A stretch of DNA of 64,000 nt, from positions 33,928,294-33,992,293 of the forward strand of contig NC_079474.1 in the NCBI RefSeq assembly GCF_026230105.1, in the 5' to 3' direction. The stretch is from Diorhabda sublineata. Its lineage: Eukaryota; Arthropoda; Insecta; Coleoptera; Chrysomelidae. Under the pieces are notes generated by a model. That model made no database searches and had not been told where the DNA came from. It worked only from the letters and a program-made list of their open reading frames with translations. Within the stretch, counting starts at the first letter, position 1; the number at the start of each line of letters is the position of its first letter. Positions 36,357 through 48,117 of this stretch are shown piece after piece. Position numbers and translations under genes: made by a program.

Positions 36357-36428
36357 GGGCTCAACCGGGATTTGAACCCGGGACCTCTCGCACCCAAAGC
36401 GAGAATCATACCCCTAGACCATTGAGCC
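36357..36428 (-). tRNA. tRNA-Pro (anticodon TGG)
   Basis: A 72-nt cloverleaf on the minus strand: acceptor GGCTCAA/TTGAGCC, D arm, anticodon stem CTCGC/GCGAG with loop TTTGGGT (anticodon TGG), and T arm CCGGG-TTCAAAT-CCCGG. The internal A box (TGGTCTAGGGGTA) and B box (GGTTCAAATCC) for RNA polymerase III are intact. An oligo-T terminator (cattttttatc on the transcribed sense) follows directly. No intron. CCA is not encoded, as usual in eukaryotes. Confidence 0.97.
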
Positions 36429-36555
36429 GCGATATTTACAAATTCTCATAATACTTGACTACAATCCAAAAAACTAGTTTTTAATATAAATAACCCACTT
36501 TTATATAAAAAATGAAAGTATTTAAAACTTACATAAAAAATATAATAATTATTCC

Positions 36556-36627
36556 GGCTCAATGGTCTAGGGGTATGATTCTCGCTTTGGGTGCGAGAGG
36601 TCCCGGGTTCAAATCCCGGTTGAGCCC
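36556..36627 (+). tRNA. tRNA-Pro (anticodon TGG), second identical copy
   Basis: Sequence-identical to the minus-strand copy at 36357-36428 but on the plus strand, so the two genes stand head to head with a 127-bp spacer (36429-36555). Terminator cattttttg follows at 36628. The flanks beyond the shared T-run differ, so the pair arose by inverted duplication of little more than the tRNA gene itself, or has been kept identical by gene conversion. Confidence 0.97.
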
Positions 36628-36629
36628 AT

Positions 36630-37996
36630 TTTTTGTTAATAACAAATACAGTATGGAGTAGGTACTTTCAAGGTTTGAAAAAAAATAATTTTAGATACTT
36701 TATGTACAATTTTTAATATATATTTTTCTAATTCCATGATCAATATTTATAGAGAAAAAAATTATTGAAAATTTTAAAGTTTTGTAAGTAGTTTAAACAT
36801 TTAGTAAGGCCGCCGTATTGCATGACGTCATAAAACACCAAACATATGGTACTAAATAAATACGACAGTTAATCTCTCGGTTATTCTGCGAGATGTAATT
36901 GTTTTCATTGCCTGGATCATTTTAATGTAAGTAAGATTCAAATACAACTTATTATAATATTTGATAGTAAATAGTAAAAAGAACCTAACCTTATATTTAT
37001 ACATAACCCCAACAGGATCGGATTAGGTATTTGTCTCAACGCCTTCTTCTTCCCCTAAAATGTCTACCAAATATTTGCTTAAAAATGTCAAATCACCCTA
37101 ATCGTTCTATTAGACTGAATTTAATACGAAAAAACAAATTTTCAAATACTGAAATGGATGACGGAAACTTATAATTCAAATTTTAATAAAACGGTGAATA
37201 AATCTTGGAAATGTCTCGTTATTAGGAAAGTTTTTAAATTGAACGGTTGAGTACAAGATTTCTTTCACGAACTTTTCTACAAATCACCTAATAAGCTATT
37301 GAACAAGGTTCATTCTTACATATACGATTTGAATTATTTAAAATAATAATAATATAGTATTTCTAAGATAAATAATTGAGTTCTCTTAATATTTCTTTCG
37401 TAAATTGTTGCTTTAATCTTCGGAAACATTTTATTCAGATTCCGTCATCAGTTACATCTTTTTTTGTTATGTACAGTGAATAATAAAAAGAATAAAAACT
37501 GAGCTTCTACACAGAACACCCTGTGGAATGAATCGTACGCCGACGAGAATATTTACGAAAAATTAGACGTTACCTCGTCTTTTCATTCATTAAAATATAT
37601 CAATTCTGGTAAAAATTACAGTATTTTAATTCAACATAATTTATTTGTTTAATTTCAAAATAACAGAACTCAACAAATTTCTTTTTTATACGAGGAAGGT
37701 CCCAGAAGTACATAAACACCCATCCACATACTTGGCGAACGTCCATAATGCAAACATGGCGGACGACGAGCTTGTGGCAGTTCTTGCTTTCAGGTTGACC
37801 TATTTTTATTACAAATTCGAAAGAAATTAAATAAAAAGCGAAAACGGTGGTGGACGACCAAAATTCATACAAGATAATTGCTCTATGCTCCCGAGCATTA
37901 CTGATCGCACCAAAAGTGTGGTTAGATCGCAAACATCCTTGTATCTGACAAGAAAAACCACGCTTGCTCATAATGGGACAAATAAAATTATTTTCG
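36630..37996. other. AT-rich spacer, no gene seen
   Basis: No supported gene. The 123-codon minus-strand ORF at 37600-37971 has no recognisable family and overlaps likely transposon-derived sequence. Confidence 0.45.
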
Positions 37997-38119
37997 GATT
38001 ATTTTCTGTTCCCAGACTTGACAAAATGGCTTCGTAGTCAAAGATTTTCTGGAAAAGAAGAGGTGATATCTGCAGTTGATGGTTATTTTTACGAACTTAT
38101 TGAACATCGGCGGGAATAA
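37997..38119 (+). pseudogene. Mariner transposase C-terminal fragment
   Basis: Reads DYFLFPDLTKWLRSQRFSGK, then EEVISAVDGYFYELIEHR, then a stop at 38117. It matches the D-Y-x-LFP-x-LKKWL-xxKRF-xxNEEVI-xxVxxYF segment that begins at the third catalytic Asp of mariner transposases. The upstream half and the normal GDYVEK end are not recognisable. Confidence 0.8.
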
Positions 38120-41100
38120 TCTATGGAGCTTAAATTACGTTGAAAAACGACTTTCCTTGTACATATAAATACGTGATTTTTAAGGAAAATCCTCAATAAT
38201 CTTCAACGATTCAGCTATTTACATTTTTTGTGCTTCCTAAATTGATAAAAATTGTATACTTATCTTTTTTTAATACCAATAAAGAAGACATGTAAAAAGA
38301 GATAAAACATGTACTCAAGTGTTTAATCAGAAAGGTCGTAGACGGCTGGCTGGTTTCGGTGACCGTCGAACTTTAAACCCTTGAATATTTATGTTGAATG
38401 TGAAATTAGATTGAGATTTGTGACTTGTACTACTAGTTGAAACATATGCACATATCCAGAGACGTATCCGTTTAAATTTCCACACCAATAAATATTACGA
38501 ACTAAATTTGGAGAAAATGAGTTACAAAATCATCTATAGTTTATTTATATGGATAAAAGCGTAATAAAATGTTGAAGCACTAATAATATATAATAAATAA
38601 TTAAAGTATTTTCGGATGTACACTTATATTTTAATACTCCTTTTATCTGTGCCAAAACCAGTCCAATCTGGTTTACTTCGTAATTATACAGTGGTCATTC
38701 CAGTGCAATTCCATCAATTGTACTCGTCAATTGAGGTGTAGAAATTTTGACATATGAAGAAAATCCAATTTACAGAATATGCAGAAAAATATATCTTGGA
38801 TGTGACAATCTAAAAAAAATGAAAATTCCGAATGAAAACTTTCACAAAAGGAAGTGAAAACATTAGCAAAAATGTTTGAAACTAAAGAAGATAAAAACAG
38901 AAATATCTATTATGCGTCTTCTCAAATCATCATTATTTTCAAAAATACTGACTATGTAGTTAGGTTATAACGATATAGAATGAAATTCACTGACATACAT
39001 TCAAACTTAAATGATTTTTCCTCATCTACGTACCGAACAATTAATTTCTTGTACAAATATATGCATTAAAACATCTACTTAGTCATTTTTTCCACATTTG
39101 CGTTCCCTTATATATTTATCAAAATAATTGATATATTATTTAATGAAAATTTTTTAAAGCCGGTCCTGAACACTTTATCAGCCGGCTTGTCTATGATTCA
39201 AAAGTAATTATATAAACTAGACGAGGTTGTACGAGTTTACGCGAACATTCGACGAACAGCAAACATTGCTGTTATCGTAAACCGGCGACGTTGCCGTTTA
39301 TTTTTAGACCGTTTATCTCTCTCTCCGTTTATAAGGTTGCCGTTGTCGCTTTCTCTTCGTTCCACTTTTGATGCTTCATAAAAACTTCAAGTATTAAATC
39401 GCATTGTAGTTGTCTTTCTTTATTCTACTTTGGGGTATCGGTTTACTGTTTAGATATACGCTTACAGCGGCGTGCGATTTGTTACAATAAAAGGGATTTG
39501 ATTTTATTAGAGATTACATAATTGGTTTATCTATAATAAAATAAATAAATAGTATGTTAATTAAGTATATCAGTGCGTACAACGTTCAAACTGTCATTGA
39601 ACATTGAACAAATCGAACAAATTATCATCCATTTTGTGTAACTACTGAAATTTATGATTTTTTTGATTGTTACTTGCCTTAGAAATATAATATTTCCATG
39701 GGAATTGAAATGTAACGATAGAGACGAAATAACGGTTATAATATGTATAACCCATAACCTTTTGTCGATTTAATTATTAAAAATTAATAGTTTTTGATAA
39801 CAAAACAAATTTATAAAAATTTTAATCTATTCTGTATGGATATTTCTTAATTTCTGTTTTGTACAACTCTTACATATTTAACTACATCGAGTTTCTTTTA
39901 TTATGAAAACAGATTTTTCAAAAAACTTTCTGAAATGTAGAAAATATGATACAACGACTGTCCAAGCAAAGAAATATAAAAATTGTTATATCGTTTGAAC
40001 CGTAATATTTAGAGCTAAGCACTAAAACAAAATAAACCGTCCTTTTTGACAGCTTCTTAAATCTTTTGTCAAAATCCAAAAATAACAACAATTTTCCTAT
40101 TTAAACGACATGGAAATTAATCTGGGATTTAACCAACAAAGGTAATACCCCACCCGAAAAAGATCGATGAAATAAACCAATGAGTGCAAAGAGGACAGAC
40201 GCAGAAGGCGGAGCCGCGCCGTCCCTCACACTCCGATTTGTTATCGTTTCCACCAGTCGCAGATGCGAAATTTGTTCTAGAGTATTTGATAGAAGAGGTG
40301 AGGTTATAAATGGGAACATCTGGCCGGATTTTTATGGCGTTTTCCATGGGGGTCATTAAAATGGGGTACAATAATACGATGGTTGATGGTTGTCGTTAAT
40401 TTTTTTTTATATTGTAGGAGGGAGAACGTACAGAAGTATCCATAATAGGAAAAGGGTTAGTTTATGGGATTTAGATCAATAAATAAAAGTGGGAAGGTAT
40501 AGATGGTTGTTAATGGTTGAAAATTCATTATTCTAATGAATTTAATTGAGACTATATTATAATACGTAAATGATAGAATGAATTACAACGTATTTTGTGT
40601 GAGTTTATGGGAAAAGTCTTTTTCTGACTATTATAGTAATCAAAGATACTTTTTCGAACGTAATAAGGAAAAAAGATTCGTTAGAAAAGTGCAAATGCCA
40701 TATTTTCACATTCATGACCATGCAATTACTGTTAAGTCGCATTATTTATCACGAAGAGACAAATATCCACAATTTCTGCAATATTTTCAAAACTATGATT
40801 CTAAATATATTTTTTATTCATATTTTCTTTTCTTTCAACTTTTTCGAGCTCTTTTATACAAAATTTAAATACCTGATATTTCTAAAACATTTTTACGAAT
40901 CATTTACTCGTTCTGAATTGAAAAAAAAATAACAAATCTAAGCTACTTGATTAAATCTTAAAAAAAAGACCGACCGGTTCCAGTTTCTTGGCGCTAATTC
41001 GGTTACATAACGTTAAAATGAAAGTATTGATTTCACGTCCACAATAAAAACTTTATAACACAGCGTTGCCGGATTTAAATCTACAAAATACTGAACTTTG

Positions 41101-42365
41101 TTGAAGCACGAATAAAAAAGGCTTTTTATGAGTTTTAACTTGTTATTAATTCTTAATATTTATATTATTAACAAATCTTTCATATTTATATAAAAAATAA
41201 ATAAAACGAATCGTTGATTACATGAAACAACAGTTTTTCGAATTTTTTTTTTCGTTTCCTCACATTCAATAAAAATGGAGACTATTCACAAATTCTTTTC
41301 TATATTATTTAAATCGAAAATGTACAATAAACATTTGTAAAAAGGTCAATAATAAAATTTAAAATATTTATTTAGAACAACCAATTATAACGAATAAATC
41401 AATATTCATACATTATATAATACGTAAAATATTTTATATCAGCGAGTTAAAAAAAAAAGTCAATTGTCTTAGCATATATACATTTTTCTAAACATGACAA
41501 CGTCGAAATATGATTTTATATTCATTCGCTTATTTAGTAGGCCACGCTTCAAGAATATAGCGTGCCATCTAGTATCAAAACATCAGTTTAACTAACAATT
41601 TCCTACTTAATTATGACAGTAGCGACATCTACTACATTTAAACGCAAACTACTATATCGGTAAAGTCGGTATTCATAATTTTAAATGTTATTTAGTCGTA
41701 TAGTTTCGTCAATCAGCAATAGATGTCTGTAGTAGTATATAATTATATCTTATAATCGAAAAATAATAAAAAAAAGTTAAAACAAAGTAATATTTATATT
41801 TTTTAAAAATTGTATATTTGATATTGAGTGTCAATTTTGATACATATAGATTTGTTTATATTTCTTTCGAAAACGATTTAGCTGCGCCATCTGCGTTTCA
41901 AAGAAATAAGTTATAATTATTAAAATTGAAAATATGTGAAGATGGTGCTCACGGATAGTTTAAAATCAAAAGTGATACGGAGATTTTTATTGCGGTTTTG
42001 ATATCGCGACGAAAAAAAAATTTGAGGTTATTTAAAATTAATACGTAAAAGATAGGATCAAGTATAATAAAAACCGTGTCATCCTCGTGTATTAAATAAG
42101 CTTGAAATTCATCGAAAACTTAGTCAAATTCATTTTAAAATTAGTCTCGATGGTACAGAGCCGTAACGACTTGAATTAAAAAAATTATTAACCAAATTTA
42201 ATTGAATGAATAGTTTTTTTTTAAATTATTATTCTATATAATAGAAGATTCTAAATTTTTTTACTCGTAAACCACTTTCAAAATACTTATTCCTAGTTTT
42301 AGTTGATACATTTAAACAATATTACTAACTCGTCAATAAAACCGGATTTACCTATCGAAATTCAA
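38120..42365. other. AT-rich spacer, no gene seen
   Basis: No supported gene. A less AT-rich patch at 40140-40330 (ggcggagccgcgccgtccc) is conspicuous but unidentified. 41560-41640 and 41720-41750 contain several short catcta/tagatg words, possibly ends of small elements. Confidence 0.45.
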
Positions 42366-42369
42366 GATG

Positions 42370-42434
42370 CTTCTCTTGGAGAGTTTCCCGTGGACCCCTG
42401 GGGGTGCACTTAGACCACTTTGGGAACACCACTG
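42370..42434 (-). mobile_element. hAT-type terminus
   Basis: Read on the minus strand from 42434, the end is cagtggtgttcccaaagtgg, then tgcacccccaggggtcc. The CAGTGGTTCCCAAAGTGG...CCCCC start is typical of one branch of hAT (Charlie/ZBED-like) terminal repeats. Its partner end was not found. Confidence 0.5.
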
Positions 42435-42552
42435 GGAACTAAACGCTGTACTATTTCGTAAGGGATCGTTATTTATAATATGTATAAGATGAAAGTTATT
42501 TTTTTTGTGGATTATCTAGTAATCTTTATTTTCATACCTTGGTCTCTAGTTA

Positions 42553-44183
42553 CAGGGACGGAAATTTAACATTTACTCCCTAGTATACGCACGAATTACA
42601 CTATAAGGGATGAAGTATGAATTTGCAGCCTTTCGCGTCGGAATTTTCATTTAGTGCTACTCGTTTTATATATTTAAATTCTTCATTTTATTTCATCACG
42701 TTTTACATACATTTGACGCTAGTCCGTTCCTGTTGTTTTGTTCTAAGATGAGCTTTGTAAAAATATCTGAATCCATTACCAATTGCGGTTTTTTGGTTAG
42801 TTATTCTTTTTCATTTTCTCGAGAGTTATTTTCATATAGAAAATAATTGCCGGTCATTGTGGAAAAAAAAAGTGTGGTAGTTTTTTTTTTCATACGGTTT
42901 ATAACAAAAGAATGAACTGAGAAAAAAAAATAATTTGTTCTCGTAGCGCGGTTTCAGATACGCAACAAGATGGATTTTCATAAATGTGAAGAAACTAATG
43001 AAGTTCTTTATTGAGACGATAAGCACATGTCACAATTTTTTTACCGTATTATAAAGAGTGTCTCATATATAATGTCAAATGTTTATCCATTAAATTATCA
43101 TACGAAAAGAAAATCTTAATATTCTAAATATACCCCATCGTATTATATGTATCACCATGGATTTGAATAAATAGTAATCTGACGGTGCAAGGTCTGGACT
43201 AAATGCTGGATGCGAAAGTTACATCAAGTTCTTTGATCTTACGTGGTAATCAATCAAGACATAATATTAAAATATTGAATCCCAGGAATATTACTACGTA
43301 TATATATAGATATTTAAAGACGTCGACATTCATTTTCTCGTGGAAGTCATCGGTACAAGTCACTGGTCCCGTTTTAACCGCCGTTGTCCCTTTCCCAATG
43401 GTTGACATAAACCAGTATTTTACCAAAATTTATATGGTACATCACGTGGTTCAATTAGACCATCGATATGCTAGAAGGAATTGAAACTTTTTACGTATAC
43501 AACAAATGTTTTTATTGTGATCTTTCAATCCATTTTCCCGATATTGGGATGTCTGTCTTATATAAGTAACAGAATAATGATTATTTTGGGGAAAATCTAC
43601 GATATATTCTGATTTTCTTTTTTGCGTATATCTATTAAATAAGTTTTTTGTTATCGATTTTATTGAAACTTTACATTTCTCATAATTTACCTCCGAAATT
43701 TTGACAAATAACTAACGAAACTTTTTAGGCGTTGACGGTTTCGTCGGTGGTTATGGTATGTACTTTTAATAACATTCAATTAATTTTTTAACATTAATTA
43801 GCTATAAACTAGAAGATTGAGGGGCGCTGGTGTTTTTTCATTATTTCATTTTTTCGTTTTTCATTATTGAAAACGTTTGTTCGCACAAATAGCTTGTACT
43901 AAACATAGCCATTATTTTCTGGGCGAGGGAAACTAATTTGGGTATTGTGTCCTAGATAAGGACTTACAAAATTCCAATTTGCTGGTGTTCAAAAATAGTT
44001 GGTTCAAATGAGTAGTGCATTCGACGACAGTTGGACTTACGGGTTTTATGCCCGATGTGTACTGCTTTTACTGCCAATTCGTGAGAATGTAATTGTACTT
44101 AATTTTTGTTTGCTGGTCGCGAGCCGGATTTCAACGCTTTGCGGGTCGGAGATGGCCCGCGGGCCGTAGATTCCCCATCCCTG
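42553..44183 (-). mobile_element. Probable hAT relic (1.6 kb)
   Basis: The right end 44110-44183, read on the minus strand, is cagggatggggaatctacgg, then cccgcgggcc, the known look of hAT ends that carry GGCCCGCGGGCC. A plausible left end is cagggacggaaat at 42553. Flanks share tctagtt on both sides (before 42553 and from 44185), but offset by one base, so the duplication is not exact. 43815-43960 resembles the 3' non-coding part of related hATs. No intact transposase is present; the left boundary is tentative. Confidence 0.5.
43485..43660 (+). repeat. Dispersed repeat, uninterrupted copy of the 56.0-kb repeat
   Basis: Matches 56020-56193 plus 56719-56735. Shared words include gtgatctttcaatc, gatgt-tgtcttatat, atatattctg and gtatatctattaaataa. 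In this copy atatctattaaataa is continuous at about 43631-43646, so it acts as the empty site for the foldback insertion at 56194. Confidence 0.75.
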
Positions 44184-44589
44184 GTCTAGTTGGTAATTGT
44201 ATACCCGAAAAAGATGTTGATGAGCAGCAACTGAGGTTGGAGGAAGACAAGCTAATTGAACTTGCTTTTTTACTTTTGGTACTTATGTTTAACGAAACTT
44301 CCATATCTTCTATATTTATCTAAGCGGGTCGTTTTTTTAGGAGCTCCGTACATAGAAAGAAGAAAGCGAATGCCGTTAGTGGTAATTTCTTGTCGAGTTG
44401 AATAACTGTTTTCAAAAACAGCACATTGAACTAAATTTTGTTTTTCAATCATTTTACCCCCCTGTAAAATGCAGACTGGGTTCCTTTTTACCTGATATTC
44501 TTAAAGTTATAACTTATGTATATTTTATATTTGAAGTGTAAGTTATAATGATCGATAGAAAAATATTTTGACATATATTACAACTTTTA

Positions 44590-44850
44590 CAACTATTTGA
44601 ATCGTTATATCTCAGAAACGGTGGCTCGTAGAAAAAAAAGTGTCGATACGTTTTTTATAGATAATTTTATGATCTACAATTTTTGTCTGAGGTATTTTTA
44701 TGATAAAACTGACCGTTTTGCTGAAAACTGCAAAAAACTCATTTTTTCGACCTTTGACCTCGAATAAATTTTTTTGCAAAAAAGGAAGGGATGAGTAACT
44801 TTCTGATTTTATTTATAATCATATTTTGAACGATTTCACCGATTTTCAAC
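44590..44850 (+). repeat. Dispersed repeat, copy B
   Basis: Inverted counterpart of 18960-19205 (see that entry), 25 kb away. Contains atctcagaaacggtggctcg and gataattttatgatctacaa. No coding capacity seen. Confidence 0.75.
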
Positions 44851-45369
44851 TTATTGCGAATTGATGTAACTTCACTTTTATTTTTTGGTCCAATTTGTCC
44901 GGACTATATTCTTTAAATATAACAAATCGAATGCAATATTTTTTTTGATTGACTCAAATATTCAAATAATCGTTATTCTATCAACTTCACGCTTTCACGT
45001 GTCGATATCGATAGACGAAACAAGTTTAGGAAGATGATGATGAGATGGTATATTATCGACAAGTGAAGCGGAACCATTGTTTTTGTTCATTTGAACGCAC
45101 GTACCTCATTACTGGCGGGAAGTGTGTGGCTCGTTCACAATGCGTTCGATGCGGTGAACCACCTATACCTGAACCGAAAAAGAAGAAACAACAAAAAAAA
45201 ACAACGATATTCTTTCGAAACAACAATGATGCGTTACGGTCCATCACCTTATTAGTTTGTTAAGATACGAATATTATGAATGAAAAAAAAACGATGATTT
45301 CATGAAAAAAAAATCATTTTTTTTAATAGACATAAGAGACGATCAACGAAATGAATAGTAAACAATTTG

Positions 45370-45432
45370 TCCAGGTTCGCATTACAATATTTAATTTTGA
45401 AAATCAGTGAAACATTTGAAAGTATAGATAAA
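45370..45432 (+). repeat. Dispersed repeat, copy 2
   Basis: Same-orientation match to 23748-23816 (tccaggttcgcatta, aatcagtgaa, agtatagataaa). Confidence 0.65.
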
Positions 45433-48031
45433 CAACAACAATATACAAAAAATTAATCCCTTGGAATTACTAAATGGGGTATTATACATGATTATAGAAA
45501 AAATATTAAAATTAAAAATACAGACAAGATCTAAACCGTTGTGGAATTGATAGTGATTTTTTTGATAACAGTTTTTGTCAAAGATGAAAATTCATGTTCG
45601 TATTTAATTTTACTGAAATTATATTCGCTTGTTATATTAAGTACAGCTCTGTAATTGATACGACGGGCTCTTTATTTACGTTTCTAAACCGATTTTTGTT
45701 TTACAAGAGTATTTGTAATAACATTTTCAATAGTCAAAAATTTATTGAGACCTGAAAGTTTTATTTGAAATTATTTCTTGAAATCGACTAAATGAATGCC
45801 GAAATGTCATTTAGAAGACGCTTAATCGGTTCCGGGAAGACAAAGAAGTAGTAACAACCGCTATTTACCATCTACGGTTTATAAAAAATCTCGTAATATC
45901 TGCTGAATTTTGAAAAAGCAGCGTTCATAATATTACACTTTTTTTAACAAAAAAAACGTAAAATTTGAAATCCTGTATCAAGGCCTCTTTATGAGACCTT
46001 GGTAGCACTCTATGGACTTGAAATAACGTCCCTGAATGAATTTTTTTTCATTAAAAAGAACCATATTCTATATCTAACTGTATATCGTATAGCATTGAAG
46101 TGAACGAGAGAAAATGAAATTAAAACTGATTTATATGAAAATAAATCTCTCATTTCGTGTTTTTTTTATCAAAATATACGGCGCCGATTGACTTATACAT
46201 ACCATCAATTTTTTTTTTAAATATCATTAATACAAACAGCCCTCATTTGGCCGCTTCGCTATTCCCACGCAAAATAATTTAAAACAATACATTAAACTAT
46301 TTTCAATTTGTAATTATCTGAATCTCGAAGGGACCCTTATGTATATTTATAATAAGTATCGAAACATGGATGGAACATACTCGAATTTATCGCGAGGATA
46401 TTGGGAAAAGTGGATGAAAAAATTTCGATGTTTTGACTGTTCAAAAATGTTTTTGTTTGAACTGATTTCATATTGTCGTTTTCTACGATTTTTTCAAACA
46501 TTTCTGTCAATTGTTGGCGCACCATTCAAATCTACGTTCCATGTTTCTTTTCCCCAAACGACACGAGTTTTTGTTTGTCAAATTAACGGGGTATCAAACG
46601 CGAACAAATCTTTTTGACAGCCAAAAGTTATTTATTATTAATACTAGAGATGTGTCGCGGTATCAACATTTTACGATTCTCGATATCGATACCTAAAAAA
46701 TCGATTATCGATACCGATACCATCGATGTATAATATCCCACTGTTAGTCCTAACCTTAACCTTAACGTACGTCAATGGCGACAGAACTCAACAAAACGCG
46801 CCTAGCTTTCCGATGATTATTTGTGCATTTTCAAGTCCCAACAACTCCCGATTTGAAGTGCATATTTTATCGATATATCTTAGTTGACAGTACGGCGCAT
46901 TAGAAATTCTAAAATATTCCATCTGGCGAATGATTTATGCGACTATGATGCCGCCACTGGCACTGCCTAGGCTACTTGATCCTAGGTTATTTTTTTTCAG
47001 TTAAAATCGAAAGGTACCGCCGAATTAAAATGCAACTAATTAAAAAATTCATTCGTACAAGAGAAATTTAAAAATATAAAATAAAAAGTAGGCAGTTTTA
47101 TTTATAAATAAAATATTTTCATTTTGGTAAAAGGGAATCGATAACTGGAAGAATTTAATAACAAGTTGAGCACCCAAGATGAAGCAGAACTGTTTACTCA
47201 TGCAGGCCGAAGCCACTTGAGAATTTGTGGCATGAACACAAATCTACGCAGTTTATTGGAGCCTCACTTCACCTCATCAACCGACTCACGTTGAATCATC
47301 AGCCTCTGTCCCAACTTTATCCCAGCTTAATACTTGTTCAATTGCAAGGCAATCACATATATAAATGGAAATAGAAAGTTGTTTTGTGTCAGGTGGTTCC
47401 GTCCATGTCTTTGTCTACGTCTACACTACACTACACCAACGAAAGAGCTGGATTATTCAGCAATTATTAATCAGTTCCTGTGCTACACTAGAGTACACCG
47501 TTTCAGCTCTGGTACATGAACAGTGAACGTTGATTAAGCCTATCAATTTGTTGTTTCTCGCTTATTCATATCAATAATATCGATAAATCATGTTTTTACG
47601 TAACCTTATATTAAATAAAAATTTCACTCTGAATCCTTGTATCTATGCCAGGATTTGGTTTCCGTAGTCGGTCGTTGTCGCAGGATAACATATAAGAAGG
47701 GCCCCGCGTGTGTTATGCCGATACATTATCGGGTATGACATTAAGCTTACTACAAAGGACCAAAAGGACGATACGAGTAGTCGACTTCCTGTTTTTGGCT
47801 TTCGATATATGTAGATACTAAGGAATTTCCAATTTTAAATTAGAAAATGTCACTGAGTATTATATATTTCGATATATATATGGTTAGCCGCAAAAACTTT
47901 CGCTTTTTACTGATAGAGACCTATACTATTAGTTGTGGGTTAATTTTAAACGTCTTGGGCTAGTTAAGAAGCTTGATATTTAGATCACAAATCACAAAGT
48001 AACATAGTTCGAAAACAATCATGGAGCAAAC
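45433..48031. other. AT-rich spacer with a GATATCGAT-rich patch
   Basis: No supported gene. 46645-46735 is packed with cgatatcgatacc/atcgattatcgat words, resembling palindromic subterminal regions of some insect hAT elements; tagagatgtgtcgcgg at 46644 could be such an end, but no partner end was found. ORFs here are short and unsupported. Confidence 0.4.
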
Positions 48032-48117
48032 ACGATTAACCAGCAAAAACCACATGGAAAGCTGAAATACAACAAAAAAAGTTCGTACTATTAGTTTGGT
48101 GGGATTACAAAGATGTT

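Noticed and set aside
37600..37971. 123-codon minus-strand ORF
   Set aside because: No family pattern; next to a mariner fragment; codon content is not distinct from surrounding AT-rich DNA.
45045..45263. 72-codon ORF with Cys residues (CVARSQCVRCGE), considered as a zinc finger
   Set aside because: Cys spacing does not match RING or other known fingers, and the tail is poly-Lys/Gln from A-rich DNA.
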